Source: Sinonovacula constricta
Lineage: Eukaryota; Mollusca; Bivalvia; Cardiida; Solecurtidae
Length of the DNA stretch: 64,000 bases
Direction: 5' to 3'
Assembly: GCA_007844125.1 (NCBI GenBank)
Contig: CM017563.1
Span: 27,000,694-27,064,693, forward strand
The notes under the pieces: model-generated
The model's input: the letters and a program-made list of their open reading frames with translations, nothing else
What the model was told of the DNA's origin: nothing
Database searches by the model: none
Program-made: the position numbers and the translations under genes
Shown: piece by piece, positions 11,832 through 22,650 of the stretch
Layout: each line of letters starts with the position of its first letter
How positions within the stretch are numbered: position 1 is the stretch's first letter

Positions 11832-12084
11832 CTACAAATTTGCTTGGGTGAAATCAACATCCCGCACAATATCGATACTTCTGTCCAGATCTTTCATATG
11901 CCAATAGATGTCACTTCTAATATTTGTCATAGTGTTCCTGTGATACTCATTGACTTGATATTGTGACATTGCTTTGTTTCGATGCTCTGCAAGTTTGGTG
12001 TAGTCTCGCAGTAAAATTTTCTCCGCGAGCTCCTCCTTTCTGACCACTTCGAAGTCGAATGTTTGCTGGTCTCCTGGTGCCAAT
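11832..12084 (-). CDS. Terminal exon, unknown protein
   Basis: A splice acceptor CCTTTTTCAG ends at 12,085 and an open frame of 83 codons follows to a TAG at 11,834-11,832. The peptide is hydrophilic, with helical stretches rich in Glu, Arg and Lys and several Tyr and His (for example QYQVNEYHRNTM). The exon starts with the last base of a codon. I recognise no domain. Upstream exons must lie at higher coordinates, past a hAT insertion placed 40 bp into the intron. Codon pattern and acceptor make this one of the better host-gene candidates. Confidence 0.6.
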
Positions 12085-12546
12085 CTGAAAAAGGTACAAT
12101 TTATAACAGGATAAGCCTTATTTATCATTATTAGGGATGTAAATCGAATCCCAAAACGATATTCGAATATTCGGAACGTGTATTCGAATCATATTCGAAT
12201 ATTCGGAACGAATTTATATCAAAGTGGCATATAACACGGTAATTTTCCATAACATTCAATGTGTTTATTCGTTGTAAAATGTTTATTTCTGACCACAATT
12301 TACATTGCTAGCCTTACTTAATGCAGAAGCGACGGTAGATTTATGATTTTATCATAGCATTTAATTTTCAAACGACGATTTCTTCTTTTTGAAATACAAA
12401 CGGCAATATTATGAATCCGCAATTATCCTGTTTATAGTGAAGGACCACACGGGGCGTTTCTTTACTTGGTCAGTGGTAGTTTGCAAGAAAATACTGTCAG
12501 TGAAGAATGCCAGTAAATGCGTAAATAATGTCATTGCTACTTAACA

Positions 12547-12606
<60 letters not shown>
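12547..12606. repeat. (ATT)n microsatellite
   Basis: About 20 uninterrupted ATT units inside the hAT element. Confidence 0.95.
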
Positions 12607-13063
12607 GAAACTCTTATAAAACTATAAAGTAACCAATCAATGTTAAGATGACCTGCAAAGTCCCGTATAATATATACATTATTAATTAGTCACCTTAAAC
12701 TTGGGTGTCTTTTTGTTACGTGTTGTACTTCGTGTAATAACCTTTACAATTTAAAGGCATTTTGTGAAGTTAATTACTTATTTGTATAAACATATGACTA
12801 TTTAAGGGGCTACTTATCGATTTAATAAAACCATATCATAATTTTATTAGATGAAACTGTACAACACATGCAAAATAGCTTACAATTTTAATATTTTACT
12901 CTACTAACCGCAAACAATGTATAACAACAAACAGTCAATTATGTTTTGTGAACTAATCTTATAAAATACATTAATGATTAAAGGCGGCATTTTCTAAAGG
13001 ACAAAATGCGGGTGATACTGGATCGACTGTAAGACAATTAGGCAAAACCACGAAGGTTTTATG

Positions 13064-13352
13064 AAAGAAAATCGTTCAAGTGTACAGCCAATTAATGGTC
13101 TTGATTGGTTGGTGGTCGGATTGATGTTTAATTGTGATTGGCTGATATCGCTAAGGGCGTTAATCCGAAGCCATAACATGTCAATTAGAGACATTTAGTT
13201 ACCAATACACAATCGCTCAAGTGTACAGCCAATTAACGGTCTTGATTGGTTGGTTGTCGGATTGATGTTTAATTGTGATTGGATGATATCGCTAAGGGCG
13301 TTAATTCGAAGCCATAACATGTCAATTAGAGACATTTAGTTACCAATACACA
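13064..13352. repeat. 141-bp tandem duplication within the hAT element
   Basis: A segment starting CAAGTGTACAGCC occurs at 13,077 and again at 13,218, with only a few substitutions. The relative at 62-63 kb shows sequence matching a single unit, so the duplication may be specific to this copy. Confidence 0.85.
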
Positions 13353-14519
13353 AGTGACATTTACGAACCTGCTCGCCATATGCCTATGGGTGAAAGGCGA
13401 ATGTAAACAAAACCATTTGATGACGATAATTACTGCGATTGGCTAGTGTCAAGATTACCCGACTGTTGATAAATTGATGAAGTACCAACCAGTATATATA
13501 TAAAGAATGATTAAAATTGTAAGCTCGCGAGTTTCAAGTGTGTTAAGTAAACCTATGACGAACAATTAAAAAAGTATGTAGATTTACATTTTTGTTATTC
13601 GGAGAGAACGAAGCAAAAACAAAGAACAGAAAATCGCGGTGACAAAAAATAACAGATGTCGCGGTATTATATAGGAATAAAATAACAAGTATGAAGTAGA
13701 GTGACAAAAACAGAAAGTGTTTGCAATTAAAGTTTGTTTGACAGTGATCTAGTTGTGCTTTCTAAAAAATAAAAGACGTTCCCAGCTTCAAGTGGACTGT
13801 TATCAATAAGTATAGCCTTATATAATGTATTTATTACACACTATCCCAACCGAAGCTGGGTAGAGTCAGTGTTACGTAATTGCTGTAGCTAATTGCCGCA
13901 GCATTGAACTGACATGTGTGTTTATTGTACGTTGGCAACTGTTACCACAGCTGTATGGTGATGTGGTTGATGTGACTGGGTCTAAGTGGGAGAGGGTGCA
14001 GAGAAGGAGCTGTGCACGTAAGGTGATTTCATGCTGTTAACCAGATGGCAATTCGTTATCAGGAGACATGACCCATCCCCTCTATCTTAGAGCGAACGCG
14101 ACTACATATCGCTAGCGTCTTAAGACGCTGGGGACACTACGATCAACTAAAGAAATGTCTTTTCAATGTTCCTTCGAAATTAACAAAAGCGGAATAAAAA
14201 TTATACAATATTCGAATCCCAAAATCTCTATTCGAATAGCGACTTGATATTCGAATTTTCGAATATTCGAATATTCGTTAACATCCCTAATCATTATGTA
14301 TATTAAGATTCATTTTGCATGGTACATACTTTTCGCACACATACATGTATAACATTTTTACATTGTACGGTTACATTTTAAACTTTTTTTATTTTTCTCA
14401 TTTTTACTTGTGTTACATTTGATATATTAGCTATTACAGTATTTTATCAGAAAAATATAGATCTACTGCACATAAATCATCATTTTAGAAAAGAAACTGC
14501 ACATTATTGCTTTTGTATT

Positions 14520-15330
14520 GACTAACACGTTTAATTCAGAATAAAGTCACCTTGTACGGTCCAGCAAAACTAATGAAAAATGAAGTCTGTTTGCAAGGAC
14601 CATCACATCCTAACTCAGAACAAAGCTAGTTTGTAAGGACCAGCACTTTTAATGCAGAATAAGTCAGTTTGAAAGGTACATCACTTCTAACGAAGAATAA
14701 AGTCAGTTTTTAAGGACCAGCACATGTAATGAGAATAACGTCAGTTTGAACGGGCCAGCACATTTAATACAGAATAAAGTCAGTTTGTAAGAAAAATCTT
14801 ATTTGATTCAGTATAAGGTCAGCCTGTAAGGAGTAGCAAAAATAATGCAGAATAAAATCTGTTTGTAAGAACCATCACAACTTACACAGAACAAAGACAG
14901 TTTTTAAGACCAGCACGTTTAATACCGAATATTGTAGTATAAAGTCAGTTCATAAGGACCATCACATATGACGCAAAATAAAGACGGTTTGTAAGGACAA
15001 TCTCATCTAATCCAGAATAAAGTCAGCTTGTAAGAAGCCGCACATAAAATTCAGAATTAAGTTTTAAAAAAAATTTCCAGCATATGTAATGTAGTACAAA
15101 GTCAGTTTGTAATGACCATTACATCTGATGTATAATAAAATAAGTTTGTAAGGACATGCACATCTAATGTAGAATAAAGTCAGTTTGTAAGGACCAGCCC
15201 ATTTAATGTGGAATAAGGACAGTTTGTTAGGACGAACTCATTTAAAACAGTATAAAGTCAGTTTATAAAGACGAACATCCAATGTAGAATAAAGTCAAAT
15301 TGTATGGACCATCACATCTAATCTAGCTAG
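14520..15330. repeat. 39-bp satellite, sub-family D (decayed)
   Basis: About 20 degenerate units sharing AATAAAGTCAGTTTGTAAGGACCAG-type words (core AATAAAGTCAGTTTGTAAGG) with blocks A to C. Units differ widely and spacing drifts, as at the old edge of an array. The block lies between the hAT element and the first Polinton, about 8 kb from the main array. Confidence 0.85.
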
Positions 15331-15857
15331 CGTCCACGATACGCAACCAGTACAACAGCTGACTAGCAATCTAGTACGACTGCGTCCTTCGAAACCGCAA
15401 AATCTTCAAAAATAAAAACGAAACCATATGAAACATCAGCATGAACGTACCAGCGCGGAGCATGAAGGGATCCTTATGCTGTTCTAAGAACCGGTTGAAA
15501 ACTTCTACCGGCAAACCGAAGCTTTCTACAACCCCAAAATATCCAAGGTGGAAATACTCTGGAGGGCATTCACAACCAGCATTACTCACAAGGCATGCAT
15601 CCATACAAACAGTGAGACGAAGCATGCAAGTTCTTCGGCGGAGGCCGCAATCGACACCCTGAAATAGCAGCAGCTGCTAAAGACCTAGGACTGGCGGCCT
15701 GCAACCTCTCAAAACAGTTGCGTAAGAGGTCTGCCCTCTCGCTTGACTTGCGGACAACTAACGCTGACGGGTTTTAAGGCAGTGGGCGACCCATCGAGAA
15801 TGGCAGTGAGGGCATGACGATCCAGCTGACAAGAGAACAGGCGCAAGCAGCAAAGTA
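15331..15857. other. Unassigned GC-richer segment beside Polinton copy 1
   Basis: Base composition changes sharply here from AT-rich satellite to balanced sequence, suggesting the edge of the Polinton. Short ORFs exist on both strands (15,371-15,625 minus; 15,441-15,662 plus) but none matches a family I know. No terminal inverted repeat could be confirmed by eye. Confidence 0.3.
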
Positions 15858-16041
15858 AATTTAAAATATATCTCCACGCGATGGATCTCCAGACAGAAAT
15901 TCGATTTTTTTTCAGCTATGAATGAAGTTTACCAGGCAGAACTTTTGTTTTTACCACACGACAAGGTAGGTCGTAAACTGTATAAATACGCCAAAACTGT
16001 GGATTGATGTTGCTAGTCGGTTCAAGGCCGCTGGACCCTAA
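15858..16041 (+). pseudogene. Polinton (Maverick) integrase fragment
   Basis: The plus strand encodes YQAELLFLPHDKVGRKLYKY (from about 15,930) and, after a frame change, IDVASRFKAAGP before a stop. This matches the start of the retroviral-type integrase core of Polintons, which integrates element DNA. Only about 50 residues of the core are left and the rest of the catalytic triad is missing. It faces the divergent polymerase gene at 17-20 kb. Confidence 0.6.
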
Positions 16042-16099
16042 GTGACACAAACAGCTGATAGTAGATTCTCTGGCTGTGTCTTAGCATAGGTCATCTTGT

Positions 16100-16235
16100 G
16101 TGACATTGCACGAAGCAATCAGTGCTTTGGAGCTGGAAGGGAGAGAAAGAATGTTTCAAAGACTCGTTGCTCTTGTCGATGGATTGCAGGCTTAACAATA
16201 TCTCGGAAAAACCGCTATGTCAGCCGATCAATAAG
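16100..16235 (+). pseudogene. Polinton-specific gene fragment
   Basis: This stretch is colinear in DNA with the gene start at about 54,215-54,345 in the second Polinton copy: both contain GAAAGAA, TCAAAGACTCG and ACAATATCTCGGAAAA. The frame is broken by indels. Function unknown. It shows that both loci descend from one type of element. Confidence 0.55.
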
Positions 16236-17040
16236 AATATATAAGACAAAGTCCTATCAGTATTGCAACATATACAAAATTGAAAAGACACAGGACCAAG
16301 GTGTCCACATGCACACCAAATGTAAATGTGAGAACAAATTTGTGATGAGTCATTTAGCAATAAGAGTAGACCCGACAGTTACCGCCTTGGAACGGTCAGT
16401 CGGCAATAGCGACCGACTGGGGTGCTTAAACCGGTTTTACAGAGCTCTAACCTCGAACTTCCTGATGGGTTACTCGAATGCAAGCAAAAAATTATCCATT
16501 TGAATAAGTGTCCAAGCGCTGACGTTTTGTTTGACAAGTTATTACGAAAGCAGTGAAAAATAATGTCCACATAGTGTTTAGAAGAGAAATAGGTTTTTAT
16601 TTAGATTAGAAAACCTACAGGAAACGTTAATAGTAAATAAAATTAACTTTTCGAATCAAAAAAAAAATGACCAGAGAAGAGTAAATGGTTGTAGCATCCT
16701 GTTCATCCGAAGATGGAATTGAGGAACCAAAGTCCAATGTCCATCAAAGGAAAGACACGTTATAATCCTTATAGGATTAATTAAATGACAACATAGATTA
16801 CATGCACGGGGAGATTTTTTACGACCGCCACACTGCACAAGTAACATTGTTGTGATCATGAATAAGAATATATAAGACAAAGTCCTATAAGCATTGCAAC
16901 ATATACAAACATTAAAAAGACACAGGACCAAGGTATCCACATGCATGCCAAATGTAAATGTGAGAACAAATCTGTGATGAGTCATTTAACAATAAGAGCA
17001 AACCCGACAGTTACCGCCTGGATGGGTTACTCGAATGCAA
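16225..17040. repeat. Pair of about 160-bp direct repeats
   Basis: A segment beginning AAGAATATATAAGACAAAGT occurs at about 16,228 and again at about 16,864. Both copies run on to CCCGACAGTTACCGCCT and then, after a gap in the first, share GGGTTACTCGAATGCAA. The second copy ends exactly where polymerase coding homology begins. This looks like a local duplication within the decaying Polinton. Confidence 0.75.
16675..16830 (+). repeat. Dispersed repeat, related copy at 31,355-31,485
   Basis: The words GTAGCATCCTGT, AAATGACAACATAGATTACA and TGCACGGGGAGATTTTTT recur in the same order, inverted, at 31,355-31,485. Family unknown. It lies between the two direct repeats above and may have inserted there. 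Confidence 0.6.
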
Positions 17041-20000
17041 CCAATGATCCTTCATCGTGCCTTACACGTCCTTGTTGGTTATGCTGTGGAGATGGTGGTC
17101 TTTCAGGTAGTAAAATGTCGTAGAGGTTACGGTTCCTACCTATGTCGGCATACATGTCCCCTGTCTGGATTTCGAGAACCACGTTGTGCGTGTCTGTGTA
17201 AAGCAGTTGGCAGCGGTCTCCATGTTTGACCTTCAGAGGGTTGTAGTAGAAGTCATACATGAGGAACGTAGACAGATCAAGGATGCCCATACCCACGTAG
17301 ACTGGGTGGTTCAGGGCAAGGCGACTATTGTGCACCTGGACAGCCGTGAGGTCATCACCGAAGATGTTGGTCCTCGCGAACGACTGGCTAGCTGTCAGGC
17401 GCCAGAGTCTATCTTTCGCAGAGGAGCGCACGAGCTTCACATCAACGCGGCGGCGAAGGTTCTCTATCGTTTTGCCGAACAGGTTGTTATTTACCAGTTT
17501 GTAGAGATCTTTTTCAAAGCTGTTAGTAGCTTTGTTTTCATGCGTATGTATGGTTTCATCTAAGGGCTCTCCCGTAATCGGAGTGCTCTGTGGATCTTCA
17601 GATTCATCCCGAGTGACTGGTAGAGCTGTACGTTCTTATACTGTAGCCCATATCGGTCATATTGATATCAGTCCTTTGCGCTGAAGTTAGGCACCAGCTT
17701 ATGAACCTCAGTTGGCGTTAAGCCGTGCTGATACTCCGACATCCACTCACTCTGGACTAATACAGTACAGGCACGCGTTGTACCTATCTTACAACTTGTC
17801 AGGATTCTCAAGGTCCACTTCTAGAATCATAGCCTCGGCTTTTGGCTGCGATAGAATTAATGTCAATGGTTTGACAGTCGCCCGCCCACTGGAAAAAAAC
17901 CCTCTGGCAACGGCTGGCTCACCGCCCAGTCGTTTAGATTGTTAGCATCCAAGTACAGGATTGCTCTGGGTTGCAGCCTCTGACCCCGGGCATAGCGCAT
18001 TGACAGCATCGACACCCCGCCCCTGAGACACTTCTCGATGAAAAGGTGCATGTTGCAGTCAGTAAGCAGGTCCAGCTCTATTTCTGTTTTCTTAAAGAGG
18101 GCATCCCATCACAGGCAGGACTTGTGTAGTAGTGCATCTGATCGAAGCCATACTGCCGCATGCATGTGTTATGGAATGTCTCGAAGACGTCGGCCAACAG
18201 AAGGACGTCTGTGCGATTGTATAGATAATGATTGTCCCATAGCGTCGCACAGCCGAATCTCTCCCACACATTCTCGGCGTGGCTGAAATCTTCTGATCCC
18301 TGAGCATGTCAATGTGCTGTAGAAGGCTTCTGGTGGTGGTGAGAGTTCTTCGCCGAAACGGTCTCAGCTGTCATTGTAGTCATAAGGGTTCATTCGCCTT
18401 CGCACGAGCAGCACCCGCTTTGCATTATCTAGTTCATATCTTGACGTTATCTGGAATGCCTCTGAAGGATTAGCCGACTCCGGTTTGTCAAGTGAGTCCA
18501 GAGGAAACTGCATGCCGTCAATGAAATGCAACTGGTTGAAACTGAATGAGATATTTTTTCTGTGTTGGAGGTGATGCGCCTGTCTACCTTTGATATAGCA
18601 CTATTAAGTGGAAGTCGTATGCCCACAAGTTGAGGAAGACAATCGGAATGCTTGTTGTTTTTGAATTTAGCCGCATCTTGAGGTTGCATGCGTAGTGGGC
18701 AGCGTCGCGGTATTTTCCAGTGATATGGCGGTGGGCACAGTCCGAGTCATTTCCTAAAGGTTTTTGACATACATGACAGGCGGTGACTCTGGCGTGAGTT
18801 AAAAGATCCTCTCGAGCCATCCGCATAAGATCATCTCGAGTCATCCGCATGGCATTACCTTAATTTTTCGCTCCTCTTCCTGTAGTGCGTTAAGGAAGTG
18901 CGCCACAGTGTTGGGGCCTCTGTAGCTGCAGGCCTTACGCTGCTGGGTGTTAGACGAATTACCCACTTCTAGTCTATTTCTAGCTCAAGCAGTAGAGCGT
19001 CGGCTTGCGGATCGGGATGTGGTGGGTTCAAACCCCGGTCGGGTCAAACCAAAGACTTTAAAGTTGGCAGTAGTAGTTTCCCTCCAAACGCTCGGGGCTA
19101 AGGAGACAGCATCACGCCTGACTCGTCGGTGCCAGTATAATGGGCCGGCTTGGTTCAGTCCCTATGTACCTCATAAGTGCCCCAGTGCTATAACGATAGA
19201 AATGTCGCTGTACAGTATCGGCAAAAATCCCATTTCTGGCCTGTGATTTGGGTGGTGAGAGCTTCGAAGTCGGCTCTTATAACAAAGTGAGCCTGGAGCT
19301 GCTTGTGAGGATTCTGGAAGGTGAGCTGTGTTTTCCCTTCCTCAGGCATTTCAAACCGCCGTGACAATCAGGCTTGTGGGCCTCCGAGATGCACCCCCCC
19401 CCCCCTGGTGTAGCCATGGAGGTAGCATTCGCAGAAGTGTTTCTTATCTCTGTGTTTGCTTCCAACGTAAGGAATCTGGTGGACAATAAACCCCTTGTAC
19501 CAGCCAGATTAGATTACTAGATTGTTTAGCTTCTCGACCTTGAGGACCTGGGATACTGGCAATGGGAAGTAAAGGAAATCGAATTTGAGGTCGTCATCGG
19601 TCCGATACCACGATGTCCTCTCTGGATTGTGTGGCGGCTGGGGGACATTGGCAGCCCGAAGAGCCCACCTGAGCCACATGTCAGCATTCTTTACGTTGAT
19701 GGGCACCTTCCTGTTTTCCAGGGCTGTTGCGAGAGGGATGTATGAACCGCTTCTTAAGGACTGGTACCGCGCTATGTCCAGTCATATGGTTTGGACACCG
19801 TCAACCGCCTGAACCTCTGTGCGCCTAGACGTTCTAGGATTTGATTAATAACTCTATCAATGACCTCATTAAGTTCGCCAACCTGCAGAACAGCCCTGCA
19901 CGTGGCGGTTTAAATACTCCTCGACACCGCCCTCCTGCTTTGGCTTGCTCAATTGTACTTTGAGGAAGAGATTAATACCTTTTATCGTCTTAATTCCTTC

Positions 20001-20090
20001 CGCAAGCTTATTCCTGATTAAAGACCAAATTTCTCCCCCATACGCTCTCGGGTTTATGTGGGCGGGTTGCTAAGAAATTTCCATGTTCAG
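17027..20090 (-). pseudogene. Polinton protein-primed DNA polymerase B, decayed
   Basis: Reading right to left, the pieces are colinear with family B, protein-primed polymerases of Polintons. They are an N-terminal KVPINVKNADMWLRWAL region (about 19,700); FEMPEEGKTQL; exonuclease I motif ADFEAL (19,257-19,274, catalytic D and E present); a zinc-like CHVCQKPLG..HRHITGKYRDAAH region (about 18,750); YLYNRTDVLLLADVFE (about 18,220); and the palm region MYDFYYNPLKVK followed by YTDTH at 17,186-17,200. The palm C motif normally reads DTD, so the second catalytic Asp is replaced by His. Stops, frame shifts, a SINE at 18,945-19,240 and a lost C-terminus all mark a dead gene. Confidence 0.8.
18945..19240 (+). 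mobile_element. tRNA-derived SINE
   Basis: A-box TAGCTCAAGCAGTAGAGCG (from 18,981) and a near-perfect B-box GGGTTCAAACCCC (19,024-19,036) head a body of about 200 bp. It splits the polymerase pseudogene just after its exonuclease I motif, so it came in after the Polinton. Target duplications are not clear by eye, so the ends are approximate. Confidence 0.75.
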
Positions 20091-20137
20091 CTCCGTAGGT
20101 ACTTACCGAAAGTCCTAGGGCTTTTGTTGAGACTTGG

Positions 20138-20461
20138 CTAATGCGTTTTGAGGACTTGAATATCCTTAAAGGAGTAGGTCATGGTACCTTGTTTGGCAGT
20201 AGGATAAGGATCAAATTCATTCTGGATCGCCTTCCTTTTCCTATCCTCTGCCGGTCTAAGTGAGCTGGATGTTCTAGAACTGCTAGGCCGTAGAGGCAGG
20301 TCGTCTGGAATCGGTTCATCAAGGGTGCTCCTACGACGGATGCGATCTAGTTCATCGCTCAACGCTTGAAGAGCCACCCTTGATCTAGGATAAGCCGGCG
20401 ACACTCCCGTCTCTCCTAAGTATTCCTGTCTCAATGCTCTTGCTTTCTCCGCTTGAGACAA
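20138..20461 (-). pseudogene. Polinton ORF upstream of PolB
   Basis: A 107-codon frame rich in Arg, Ser and Pro (SSSRTSSSLRPAEDRKRKA), probably disordered. It is colinear with 56,880-57,212 in the second copy. There the frame starts with ATG; here the aligned codon is TTG (20,461-20,459), so the start is lost. It could be a separate small protein or an N-terminal extension of the polymerase. Function unknown. Confidence 0.5.
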
Positions 20462-20495
20462 GATTCAGTGCATATATGCATATATGCATTGGGTG
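20462..20495 (-). promoter_or_regulatory. TATA-like palindrome before the Polinton minus-strand genes
   Basis: TGCATATATGCATATATGCA (20,469-20,488) is a perfect 20-bp palindrome 8-28 bp upstream of the start-codon position. The second Polinton keeps a single GCATATATG at the matching place (57,221-57,229). Conservation in both copies suggests a core promoter element, with a local duplication here. Confidence 0.35.
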
Positions 20496-20990
20496 CATTC
20501 TTCTATGGATAAAAACTTCAAAAGCAGAAAGTCCGGAAACCTGTTAATACCAAACTCTCGAACCGCGGCTTTTCTCTGTGTTTTATCCATAGTGCCTACA
20601 GACGGATAACAGACGCTAATTTCACATCCCAATGTGTCTTTACGTGTCTTGCATGTGTGGGTGACGTACAACACCAGGGTATTTACCCAAAAGGCGTTTC
20701 GGAGTAATATTTCGGCGGATAAACAGTTTTGAGAATAAAAGGCCGTCCTAGAGATGTTTGTCCACATTGAGATGACCCTCTGTTCCAGGTGTTGATGCTA
20801 AGCCGAGGGTGAGGCGGCTAAGCCTCCTTGAGAAAAATAGGACCTCATAGAGATGGTTGTCCCAGAGCCCCCACCGTGTATACTACTGCAGGAAACGTGC
20901 CTAACAACCAGAGAGCGTCACGAAGATTCTGGATTGCTGTTATCTAGGGGGAATTAATCCGGAATTACACAACCACAATGTCTTCTAAAC
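20496..20990. other. Polinton copy 1, remaining flank
   Basis: Homologous to 57,235-57,370 and 58,055-58,262 of copy 2 (shared ACATTGAGATGACCCTCTGT-type words). Relative to copy 2 a segment of about 680 bp is absent near 20,640. A short minus-strand frame (20,465-20,767) is not clearly a gene. Homology ends near 20,850. Confidence 0.45.
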
Positions 20991-20999
20991 TACGCTTGA

Positions 21000-22650
21000 C
21001 GCAGAAGGGCGACAAAGGTGCAATATCCCGAATATGGGCGTAATTCGAAGCTGTTCAGGTCGATACGGAGGTCGCAACATTAGATCTGATACAAAATATC
21101 GAGTTTTCGCAACGCCAGAAGCTGGGAGATCCACCAGCAGCTGCTCGACAAGGAAGAAGACGAGATCGAGAACGAGATTATCACTTTCGTTGATTACAAG
21201 TTCGACGTACAAGGCAAGATTCTGAAGGTGATTAACTTTAGGAAGGTAGTATTTTCAAATCTTAACGCAATACGCAAAATTTCTCATTTACAGAGTTTAC
21301 AGAGATAACCCCCCATACGCAATAGTGAGGACTCTTCTAGCGCTACAGAATAGTCTACTTGCATTAATATGACTGAACATTCCCGCCACACATCCTAGCA
21401 CAGACTACTAAAGTAAGACCTGCCTAGATTCGACGGAAATATTTTTAACTGGCAGTCAATCTGGGACTCGTATGAGTCAGTCATTCATTCTAGCCACTCG
21501 TTGACTGCAGTGCAGAAGTTCATATACTTGCACAATCTGCTTACAGATGAGGCTGCACAGACAGTTACAGGATTCGAGTTAACAAACGCAAGTTACGTGA
21601 AATCAGTATCACTTCTACATGACCGGTTTGGACAGAGAGATAACATGATTGACACATACACGAAATCACTGCTTGATATCTCAGCTCCTCATTATAATCT
21701 CTCCAGCCTTAGAACTTTCCATGACACCACAGAGACGTACATCTGAGCACTAGACTTGATGGGGCAGACACAAGATACCTATGGATCTCTCTTTAGCCCG
21801 GTGAACATGCTAAAACTTCCACCGGAAATACGTCGGATTATGGTTCGTGAACACGGAACGACGTCATGGAACCTATCCAAGGTTATGAGAAGTCTCTTGA
21901 AAAAAATCACCATACTTGACGCAGGACCCGCTAATATGAGAACAAATTGCGTCTCAACTAGTACATTTGAAACGTAGTTCTCGGTCACAGAAAAGCCCCG
22001 TGACTAAGCCGTTCTCCAGACAAATGCAAATCGTACACTTAATGTAAAGCATACAACTCTACATCTGAATGCATAGTTATACAGAGTTACGAGAAAAGGC
22101 TTGATTTCATAAAACCACCATTTGTGTATGAATTGTACATAAAGTTGCAGGGTCTAGATATAGGTTTAACTGCAAAATATTTGCTCAGCGTAATCACACC
22201 AGCATCTGCAACAAGAACCAAACACACAGTAAACTGGATATATTGAACAATACTTCAGTAGACACTACATTGTCCGTCCTTCATTCAGCGCACCCTGTTG
22301 AACGTGGACCTGTCGTTCCCAAGACCGCAGTTTAAGAGGTAAGATCAACCAACATGTCTACAACAGCTTACAAACTCTTGACTGTGGGGGCACATAGTTC
22401 CTTTTTGACACAGAAGCTTGCCGACTAGTTAAAGCTAAAACCGCAAACGTGTGAGACATCTAGATTCTGCAACCGTGTAGTGTACCTACGACAATGGAGC
22501 AATACCCATTGTGCCGAGATTTCTGTACCATTGAACACGTAGCAAGACGAGGTCAAGAAGTACATCTACATATCGCCGTGCCTCAATGATCTCACTGGTA
22601 TTTTACTAAAGTTTCGTCAACACCAGTATGCTGTGTGTACAGAGGGCGTT
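21000..22650 (+). pseudogene. BEL/Pao retrotransposon fragment 1 (gag, protease, start of RT)
   Basis: Near 21,411 the frame reads RFDGNIFNWQSIWDSYESV and continues at 21,501 with LLTDEAAQTVTGFELTNASY and LLHDRFGQRDNM. That is the gag-like region of BEL/Pao elements. A weak protease-like piece with LTVGAHSSFLTQKLAD lies near 22,385, and FRQHQYAV near 22,612 matches the RT region, also seen as FRQDQYAV at 36,610 in the second element. Stops and frame shifts are frequent. No LTRs were found. The RT part breaks off directly at the next pseudogene. Confidence 0.65.

Larger units (their letters stand above)
12132..14289. mobile_element. hAT-type DNA transposon, non-autonomous, 2,158 bp
   Basis: The left end TAGGGATGTAAATCGAAT and the right end (reverse complement TAGGGATGTTAACGAATA) form imperfect inverted repeats followed by many ATTCGAATATTCG words. 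The perfect 8-bp target duplication ATCATTAT (12,124-12,131 and 14,290-14,297) proves both borders. There is no transposase ORF. Inside are an (ATT)n tract, a 141-bp tandem duplication and a TATA-like TATATATAAAG near 13,494. A truncated inverted relative lies at 62,098-63,095. Confidence 0.85.

Noticed and set aside
15331..15360. Polinton terminal inverted repeat
   Set aside because: No matching inverted copy could be found by eye near 20.8-21.0 kb or in the second Polinton.
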